From contig OX387604.1 in NCBI GenBank assembly GCA_947568835.1, positions 28,497,351-28,561,350 on the forward strand: 64,000 nt of DNA, read 5' to 3'. Below, piece by piece: positions 56,196-64,000 of the stretch; the first letter of the stretch is position 1, and each line of letters starts with the position of its first letter. The notes under the pieces are model-generated. The model did not search any database, was not told the DNA's origin, and worked only from the letters and a program-made list of their open reading frames with translations. Source of the stretch: Protonemura montana. Taxonomy: Eukaryota > Arthropoda > Insecta > Plecoptera > Nemouridae. The translations under genes were made by a program, and so were the position numbers.

Positions 56196-57037
56196 GCTCA
56201 ATGTATACAAATATCGAGCAATAGGCTCACTTTCATGGGTATGTCACATGACCCCATCACGTCCTCGTCATGTTCACCACCATTCGGTGAAAATTTGTTT
56301 TTCAGATTGGCTAATTTTCCACATGACCAGTGGAAAGTGAATCATCATTTATTATTAAACAATTGTGTAGATAAGCTAGATGTTAAACGTAAAGTATGAT
56401 GAAACGTGTTATTTTTGACCCTAGCATGAAATATCTATCGTTTCATCAATCAATAGCTACTAGCTAGCAAATTGTCAGGCTGTTATTAAATTCAAATGGA
56501 TTTATCAATATTTAACCAATGTACGTTATCAAATGGTCTAGCCGAGCTATAAAATACAGACCAGCCATTCTGCTTTGAACTTTAGAGGTTTCCACGAAAC
56601 CCATCGCGTACATACCTGTTCGTGTTCATCACAACTTGTCATCGATAGGTAGGAAGGGAACGGATTCCTCGCCAATTACTATCATCATATGTTCATATCA
56701 AGACAATTAATCGCTCGAATTAAATACACTTCTAGTTCAGGTTCAGTAAAATCCTTCTAATTATCATTCACTTGGTTCTATGTTATGAATCAAACAAACA
56801 CTTGATAAAAAATTAATTTTTTATGGTTTTGAGGTCAAATTGTTTAATGTAACTTTCTGATACGTCGAGTTTTGGCATTGGTTTGGTTCAAGCATGACCA
56901 GATAACGCACGGTTTATTTCTTAACTAATGTTTCATTCAGAATGAAGAGCAAATTGATGTCCACATAATCTTTGCAAGTAGTCCTCGTTAGGCTTGAGTG
57001 CTTTCAAAATGTTCTCCTTAACGTCAATATTAAATAA
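56196..57037. other. Unique AT-rich stretch, nothing firmly recognised
   Basis: A TATAAAA at 56548-56554 has no convincing start site or gene downstream. Confidence 0.4.
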
Positions 57038-57433
57038 CATGTCTCTACCAAAGAGCAAGCAAAAATATTATACGACTTTATCCAATTTCTCTACCAAGAT
57101 TTTCTGAATTGCTTTTCTCCCAACCAATTAAAAAATATAAAGGAGAGATCATCGTATGGTATTTTTAAGAAACTCGTGGAACATCAAAATAATGAGGGCA
57201 ATATCTGTCATTTGTTTATCTCGGTAAATAATTTAACAGTGCCAGTAAAAGTCAGCAGGGAGAACGAAGAAAATGCTTTATCCGTGAATGTACTTTATCC
57301 AAATGTTCGTTCAGTTTCTTTCCATTTATTTTCGTATTTATTTCCAAGATTCTCCGACTCAATGTTGGTGTTGCGCGATCTTGATTTAGACGCATACATC
57401 CCACAGACTTGCAACCCGTCGAGCTACCTATAA
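57038..57433 (+). CDS. Unrecognised 131-codon open frame (possible exon or decayed coding DNA)
   Basis: Stop-free from 57038 to TAA at 57431. The sequence looks globular: VSTKEQAKILYDFIQFLYQD near the start, and VNNLTVPVKVSRENEENALS in the middle. The only Met is late, at about 57361, so it would have to be an exon or a remnant. No good acceptor precedes it. No family was recognised. A random frame of this length is expected a few times in 64 kb of this composition. Confidence 0.18.
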   Translation, partial: HVSTKEQAKILYDFIQFLYQDFLNCFSPNQLKNIKERSSYGIFKKLVEHQNNEGNICHLFISVNNLTVPVKVSRENEENALSVNVLYPNVRSVSFHLFSYLFPRFSDSMLVLRDLDLDAYIPQTCNPSSYL

Positions 57434-57852
57434 ATATCCATCCAAGCTTTAGAAAGAAAGCCCAAATATGAAGGTGTTCCACCAGAAATACTGCTGGATA
57501 TCAATTTGACGATTGGTTAGTAGAATGCAGCATCTGAGTAAGCAAAAAATCTTTCCAGACTTTTCAACATTTTTCGAAGAGTTCTTTTGGGGCGTTAGCA
57601 GCACCCGATGAAGTGGTTCATCATTAGGTCGATTTTTCTGCGTCTTCGCAAAATGTGTTCGCAATACGCTCACGGTCCACGTCTTGTCTCCGAAAGAATC
57701 TCAGCACCAGAAAGTTCAACTACGAATCTAATTTATGGCATTTTTTAATCACCAATGCTAACAATTTCTTGCGCTGCCTCCCCAATGACCGACCAGTCGA
57801 ATGCCTGCATAGCAACGATCAGCAGTCCACTTCCCTGCCATTAATCAGCAGG
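57434..57852. other. Unique stretch before the 19-bp array
   Basis: Nothing recognised. The long plus frame that runs from 57655 through the next array begins with GTG here. Confidence 0.4.
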
Positions 57853-58871
57853 AACGTTCCTTACAAGATGCAACGTTCCTTACAAGATGCAACGTTCCTG
57901 ACAAGATGCAACGTTCCTTACAAGATGCAACGTTCCTTACAAGATGCAACGTTCCTTACAAGATGCAACGTTCCTTACAAGATGCAACGTTCCTTGCAAG
58001 ATGCAACGTTCCTTACAAGATGCAACGTTCCTTACAAGATGCAACGTTCCTTACAAGATGCAACGTTCCTTACAAGATGCAACGTTCCTTACAAGATGCA
58101 ACGTTCCTTACAAGATGCAACGTTCCTTACAAGATGCAACGTTCCTTACAAGATGCAACGTTCCTTACAAGATGCAACGTTCCTTACAAGATGCAACGTT
58201 CCTTACAAGATGCAACGTTCCTTACAAGATGCAACGTTCCTTGCAAGATGCAACGTTCCTTGCAAGATGCAACGTTCCTTACAAGATGCAACGTTCCTTA
58301 CAAGATGCAACGTTCCTTGCAAGATGCAACGTTCCTTACATGATGCAACGTTCCTTACAAGATGCAACGTTCCTTACAAGATGCAACGTTCCTTGCAAGA
58401 TGCAACGTTCCTTACAAGATGCAACGTTCCTTACAAGATGCAACGTTCCTTACAAGATGCAACGTTCCTTACAAGATGCAACGTTCCTTACATGATGCAA
58501 CGTTCCTTACAAGATGCAACGTTCCTTACAAGATGCAACGTTCCTTGCAAGATGCAACGTTCCTTACAAGATGCAACGTTCCTTACAAGATGCAACGTTC
58601 CTTACAAGATGCAACGTTCCTTACAAGATGCAACGTTCCTTGCAAGATGCAACGTTCCTTACAAGATGCAACGTTCCTTACAAGATGCAACGTTCCTTAC
58701 AAGATGCAACGTTCCTTACAAGATGCAACGTTCCTTGCAAGATGCAACGTTCCTTACAAGATGCAACGTTCCTTACAAGATGCAACGTTCCTTACAAGAT
58801 GCAACGTTCCTTACAAGATGCAACGTTCCTTACAAGATGCAACGTTCCTTACAAGATGCAACGTTCCTTGC
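57853..58871. repeat. 19-bp minisatellite, about 53.6 copies
   Basis: The unit AACGTTCCTTACAAGATGC repeats. Most variants are TTGCAAGAT, with rare TTACATGAT and one CTGACAAGAT. The pattern of TTGCAAG and TACATGA units recurs (for example near 58307-58400 and 58480-58560), which suggests block duplication. A 458-codon frame crosses it because 19 bp gives a stop-free 57-bp cycle; it starts with GTG and is not called. Confidence 0.97.
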
Positions 58872-59180
58872 TAACGGAGACATTCAAGACTTTGATCACT
58901 TCATGTTTTCAACTAAAATTCAGATCGTTTACCGGTTGTTACGTAAAATTCACGCTAGACAAGGAGAGGAAATAATTTTGGAATGTTTAATGAGTGGAAA
59001 ACAGTTTGCAGGAGCCAGGATGCGAAAATAGATGCGAAAGTCAACGATGGGATTTTGCTGGTAATGAGCAAGGAGATGGGACTTCAGGAAAATGTGTCAG
59101 CATAACTCTAGTACCTTGAGTAGTATAAGGAGCTAGTTACACCAGAACCATTAAACGCACAAACACAAGCAAAATACCTA
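58872..59180. other. Unique spacer between two arrays
   Basis: Nothing recognised in 309 bp. Confidence 0.45.
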
Positions 59181-60040
59181 GGGACAGGCACGGGCACGGG
59201 CAGGGACACGGGCATGGGCAGGGGCACGGGCAGGGACACGGGCACGGGCAGGGGCACGGGCACAGGCAGGGACAAGGGGACGGGCAGGGGCACGGGCAGG
59301 GGCACGGGCAGGGACACGGGCATGGGCAGGGACACGGGCAGGGGCACGGGCACGGGCAGGGACACGGGCATGGGCAGGGACACGGGCAGGGACACGGGCA
59401 GGGACAAGGGGACGGGCACGGGCAGGGACACGGGCATGGGCAGGAACAAGGGGACGGGCAGGGGCACGGGCACGGGCACGGGCACGGGCAGGGACACGGG
59501 CATGGGCAGGGACAAGGGGACGGGCAGGGGCACGGGCACGGGCAGGGACACAGGCACATGCACGGGCAGGGACACGGGCACGGGCAGGGACACGGGCAGG
59601 GACACGGGCAGGGACACGGGCAGGGACACGGGCACGGGCACGGGCACGGACAGGGACACGGGCACGGGCACGGGCACGGGCACGGGCAGGGACACGGACA
59701 CGGGCAGGGACACGGGCAGGGGCACGGGCAGGGACACGGGCAGGGACACGGGCAGGGGCACGGGCAGGGGCACGGGCAGGGACACGGGCACGGGCAGGGA
59801 CATGGGCACGAGCACGGGCTTGGGCACGGGCACGGGCAGGGACACGGGCAGGAACACGGGCAGGGACACGGGCAGGGGCACGGGCAGGGGCACGGGCAGG
59901 GACACGGGCAGGGACACGGGCAGGGGCACGGGCAGGGGCACGGGCAGGGACACGGGCAGGGACACGGGCACGGGCACGGGCAGGGACACGGGCACGAGCA
60001 CGGGCTTGGGCACGGGCACGGGCAGGGACACGGGCATGCA
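59181..60040. repeat. Hexanucleotide-based GC-rich array with nested 12- and 18-bp units
   Basis: Hexamers GGGCAC, GGGCAG, GGACAC and GGGCAT are combined in varying order over 860 bp. A distinctive block containing GAGCACGGGCTTGGGCACGG occurs at about 59808 and again 186 bp (31 hexamers) later. Five frames are open for 163-336 codons (Cys-Pro, Arg-Ala-Pro, Val-Pro, Gly-His, Gly-Arg), which is expected for stop-free hexamers. Confidence 0.96.
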
Positions 60041-60650
60041 GGAACATGAACACAGACAAGAACAGGTATAGTAACAAAACAACAAGTCGTCACAAGAGAA
60101 ACAAGTGTTAAGAAACACCCTCGTCTAACTTCTCGGAAATAATTAATTTGAAAGTGTTGCCAGTAGGCATTTCTGGGTGAAAAGACCGCGGTAAGGTCCG
60201 CTGGTCGGTGGAGGATTTGGGACCTTATTTGATCAGCTGTGAGAATGACAGTGAACAGTATAGAAGTATGATTCGTGACCTTGGGGGAAAGAACACTTGA
60301 GGTGGGAAATGGGAAAGAAAGTTTTGGGGTATAGAAAGTAAGTTGCGGTGGTATATGATGTCAGCTCATCATGATGTGTGGAAATATTGTTAGCAGCTGA
60401 AGCTATGCACTTGGGCTTGAGACAGGCTTCAAGACAAGATGTGGAACTCACCTCACTTCACGGCAATTCGGTACAAATGACACCGGCTAAAATCTATTCT
60501 TTTGGAGTTAACAACTTAACAGTCCGTTAATTTGATACTTTCTTGGCAAGACCCAATTAGAAAATGTTTTCGTTTGTCACTGGTCTGTTATTTAATGAAC
60601 GTGCTCTGAAAATCCACCGCTAACTATGGTTTGATTATTTTCATATTTAA
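60041..60650. other. Unique stretch, nothing recognised
   Basis: No supported feature. Confidence 0.45.
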
Positions 60651-60741
60651 AACCAGAGCCAACCGACCACAAACCAGAGTCAATCGACCACAAACCAGAG
60701 TCAATCTACCACAAACCAGAGTGAATTCACCAGAAATCAAA
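60651..60741. repeat. 21-bp minisatellite, about 4.3 copies
   Basis: The units resemble AACCAGAGTCAATCGACCAC plus one base, with increasing divergence to the right. Confidence 0.88.
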
Positions 60742-62318
60742 GCAAATGTATCAGAAACTCTAGTCCATCGCACTTTCATCTCCTAAAAGGTGCTAAACGA
60801 CTCATCTCTAACCCAGTGCAAACATCCTGTGCAATTAGAACCTACATTATAAGATAACCCAGTTCCAAACGGCAGAAGTTGACAACACTATTCAGGGGTT
60901 CTGAGTCTGTTTTCGCCGGTTTTTGGCGCTCTTTCATTGGCGTTTCACTGGTTTTTAGTGCGTGTTTCGTGGCTGGCAAGATAGTTGAACGGGTGGAGTT
61001 CGTCTGCCCTCGCGTCTGAGTCGGCATCGCCACAGCCATACCATGGCCATACCATGGTCACAGCCAGTCACAGCCCCCCACGCGGGAAACCAAAACTAGA
61101 CAACAACAAACGTTACGAAACTCAACCAGCTTTCCTTGCCTTTTACTTGGTTTGGCGCAGGCAGCGTTTTACGACATCTACTCGTTTCAGTCTGCTGACT
61201 TTAAAACCATCTGTGTTCTTTCTATTCTCTATTGGGATTTGAATTACACCTCCATATTGTAACCAACACGCAACCTCGTACTCGTCACTCTCGTGTATAA
61301 ACTATAACGACAGATTGACGGGTGAAACCAATGAATGAAATAAGGTTAGACGATGTTAGACTGTATTTTTAATGAAGATAAATTGAAGAAACCATCAAAT
61401 AGGCAAACGTTAATAGCTGTATGCTGCACACAATCAACGCCAAACCTATTATTAGCAAATTTAGATGATTCAGTGTCACTGTTTTGACTTAAAAGAAACT
61501 TTAAGCACGCTCTTTTTCTCTCTTGTTCAAGAAGGTAATATGGTTTTGTAGCCGACATGTATCAGGCTCCAGATGAAACAATCTGAAGCTAATTTCCTTG
61601 GAAAGTTTGTTACATTTGCCAGATCAAAATACACTTTGTCCAAGACACGTTCACCGTAATAATAATGCACTGAGCTCGTATTTACCACGTTATGGCAAAG
61701 ACACAATTGGCAAGGAACTCGGAATACAGGGGTTAGACTGATTTACTGGCAAATACTTAATTCGACAAGCGTCGTAAGTGTAGGTAGGTGAAATAGATGG
61801 TTTCTACGCCATGCAGTTATTTGCTGCATTTATTTGCATCTCGGAGATTGCACTGGACACCGGTCGCTGATGATCAAATGAAGTCACCGACGCCCGTTGG
61901 CTAAATGTATGTCATTAGCTCGTGACTCTTCTTCACCCAAGAGGTATATTTTATCCACTATAAAAAATAGATTGTCTGTTTTTTTAAGTCAATTAGCAAA
62001 CATGTTAGAAAAGAAAACCTCTTCGTACAGGATTTGAACAGCATCTTTGACAATATTGCAGCAAATATTTACTAGCCACACGAGCCATATTCACACTCAG
62101 CGCAACCACGCAAGTTTGAACACAAATTTCACATTTTCTTTTATCGAACGCAAACATTTTTTTTTCGAACTCGAAACAAGTTCCGCAAAAAGTAATCGGT
62201 GAAGTACAGAACAACTTTTCTCTGAAGCTTTATTTGTATACAATTCAATTACCGTAATCCTATCGGTCAAGGCTCTTTGAGCTGTCACCTGGGTTTTCCA
62301 GGGAGAAGGGTTCTCTAT
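60742..62318. other. Unique AT-rich stretch, nothing firmly recognised
   Basis: A short CCATACCATGG duplication lies near 61037-61056. Open frames are short and unrecognised. Confidence 0.4.
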
Positions 62319-63321
62319 GGAGCAGGGGCCCTCCATGAGCAGGGGCCCTCTGTGGGAATAGAGGCCCACTATAGGGCAGGGGCCCGCTATGGAGCAGGGG
62401 CCCACTATGGGGCAGGGGCCCACTATGGAGCAGGGGCCCACTATGGGGCAGGGGCCCACTATGGAGCAGGGGCCCACTATGGAGCAGGGGCCCACTATGG
62501 GGCAGGGGCCCACTATGGAGCAGGGGCCCACTATAGGGCAGGGGCCCGCTATGGAGCAGGGGCCCACTATGGGGCAAGGGCCCACTATGGAGCAGGGGCC
62601 CACTATGGGGCAGGGGCCCACTATGGAGCAGGGGCCCACTATGGAGCAGGGGCCCACTATGGGGCAGGGGCCCACTATGGAGCAGGGGCCCACTATGGGG
62701 CAGGGGCCCACTATGGAGCAGGGGCCCACTATGGGGCAGGGGCCCACTATGGGGCAGGGGCCCACTATGGAGCAGGGGCCCACTATGGGGCAGGGGCCCA
62801 CTATAAGGCAGGGACCCACTATGGAGCAGGGGCTCACTATGTGGCAGTGGCCCACTATGGGGCAGGGGCCCACTATGGGGCAGGGGCCCACTATGGAGCA
62901 GGGGCCCACTATGGGGCAGGGGCCCACTATGGGGCAAGGGCCCACTATGGGGCAGGAGCCCACTATATGGCAGGGGCCCACTATGGGGCAGGGGCCCACT
63001 ATGGGGCAGGGGCCCACTATGAGGCAGGGGCCCACTATGAGGCAGGGGCCCACTATGGAGCAGGGGCCCACTATGGAGCAGGGGCCCACTATGGGGCAGG
63101 GGCCCACTATGGAGCAGGGGACCACTATGGAGCAGGGGCCCACTATGAGGCAGGGGCCCACTATGGGGCAGGGGCCCACTATGGAGCAGGGGCCCACTAT
63201 GGAGCAGGGGCCCACTATGAGGCAGGGGCCCACTATGGGGCAGGGGCCCACTATGGGGCAGGGGCCCACTATAGGGCAGGGGCCCACTATGGGGCAGGGG
63301 CCCACTATGGGGCAGGGGCCC
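62319..63321. repeat. 18-bp minisatellite, about 55.7 copies
   Basis: The unit CACTATGGRGCAGGGGCC (R is A or G) repeats, with GAGGCAG, AGGGCAG and other single changes. Each unit contains GGGCCC. The order of A-type and G-type units repeats in blocks. Four frames stay open (for example 364 codons on plus and 414 on minus) because 18 is a multiple of 3 and the unit lacks stops; none is called. Confidence 0.97.
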
Positions 63322-63461
63322 TCCAAGAAGCCCGCCATCACAGGGAACCCTTACACCCTAAGATCCGCTGAAGAGTGGTTCCTTGTGTAAGATGATGCAA
63401 GCTTCTATCGCTCATAATCCATCACGCCGTGTCAATATCGCTCGCAGGGCGTGTCTTTGCC

Positions 63462-63499
63462 GGGGGGGGTGGGGGGGGGGTGGGGGGAGGGGGGGGGGG
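63462..63499 (+). repeat. G-rich tract (G8, G10, G6, G11)
   Basis: Runs of G broken by single T or A; a strong quadruplex candidate. Confidence 0.85.
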
Positions 63500-64000
63500 A
63501 GACCGTCAATCATTCATCATAACAGTAATCCAATTTACGGCAAACCAGGGGCAGGGGAAACATGTACAGCATCATTGTTATGCACTTGCTGCATGAACAT
63601 TTTCTGATCGCTTTGTAGAAAATGTGGGTGAAAGAAAAGTTAGGTTCTCTCAATTCCTGGATCTGAAAGGTGAAATGTTTGGAGGAAAGTTGAATAATCT
63701 TGTATCTGTAAGTGATTGTGCCGATCCAGAGTATACTTAGAAGATTTTTTAGTTTCAATTGTGATATTGAATTATTTCCATACGATCTGTTTAGTTTTCA
63801 ATTAATCATTATTATTTAGAGAGCTTTTTTATGAACTGTTCAAATGATGGGCTAGAATTATGTGTGATATTTTATGAATTCTTTCACCAGCCAATTCTTT
63901 CACAAGCTTTGGAATTGCGTTCGACACGATTTTGAAAATCATCGATCAATTTTACTATTGCTGTCAAATAACAATCACAGTCAAGTTCTTCCATTCAACG
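63500..64000. other. Unique AT-rich end of window, nothing recognised
   Basis: No supported feature. Confidence 0.45.

Noticed and set aside
56540-56600. TATAAAA at 56548 as a promoter
   Set aside because: No initiator at the proper distance and no supported gene directly downstream; common by chance in AT-rich DNA.
57655-59031. 458-codon frame with unique N- and C-terminal parts
   Set aside because: It starts with GTG, has no splice support, and is open because the 19-bp repeat gives a stop-free 57-bp cycle. The unique ends are short and unrecognised.
59108-60118. Cys-Pro, Val-Pro and Arg-Ala-Pro frames
   Set aside because: Stop-free hexanucleotide repeats open five frames at once.
62097-63341. 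414-codon minus frame with a unique 70-residue tail
   Set aside because: Four frames are open across the same 18-bp array. The tail has no recognised domain and is within the length expected by chance.

Overview
This window looks like nuclear DNA from a multicellular animal. The unique DNA is AT-rich, with no operons, no bacterial-style gene packing and no long unique open frame. It carries RNA polymerase III-type repeats (5S-like and tRNA-like) and strong intron-type splice signals. The style, with very many clonal minisatellites and G/C homopolymer runs, would suit a marine invertebrate, perhaps a lophotrochozoan, but nothing here fixes the species. That placement is inference.

The dominant content is tandem repeats. 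I count more than forty arrays with unit lengths from 1 to 92 bp, covering roughly a quarter to 30 percent of the window. The largest are a 12-bp-based purine-rich array at 40.9-43.5 kb, an 8-bp array at 26.3-28.0 kb, a 16-bp array at 10.7-12.3 kb, a 10-bp array at 12.45-13.57 kb, a 60-bp array at 31.06-32.15 kb, a 12-bp array at 36.6-37.6 kb, a 19-bp array at 57.9-58.9 kb, a hexamer-based array at 59.2-60.0 kb and an 18-bp array at 62.3-63.3 kb. Several contain higher-order duplications. The long open frames inside them are open only because the repeat unit lacks stop codons, and I do not call them genes.

Three mobile or RNA-derived structures stand out. At 15.62-16.23 kb a 91-92 bp tandem repeat on the minus strand is derived from 5S rRNA, with the internal promoter region present in every unit. 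At 38.96-39.11 kb a tRNA-like sequence with perfect A and B boxes and a T5 terminator sits between perfect 34-bp inverted repeats. At 16.25 and 18.12 kb a 194-bp sequence occurs twice as direct repeats with only two differences.

The best candidate for protein-coding DNA is a repeat-poor interval at about 51.6-55.5 kb. It holds a probable first coding exon on the minus strand (51626-51852, ending in a GTAAGT donor), a plus-strand open frame behind a strong splice acceptor (from 53032), and several other unrecognised open frames. None could be assigned to a family. A triple RFX/X-box-like motif array with exact 20-bp spacing lies 3 kb away at 48.3 kb.
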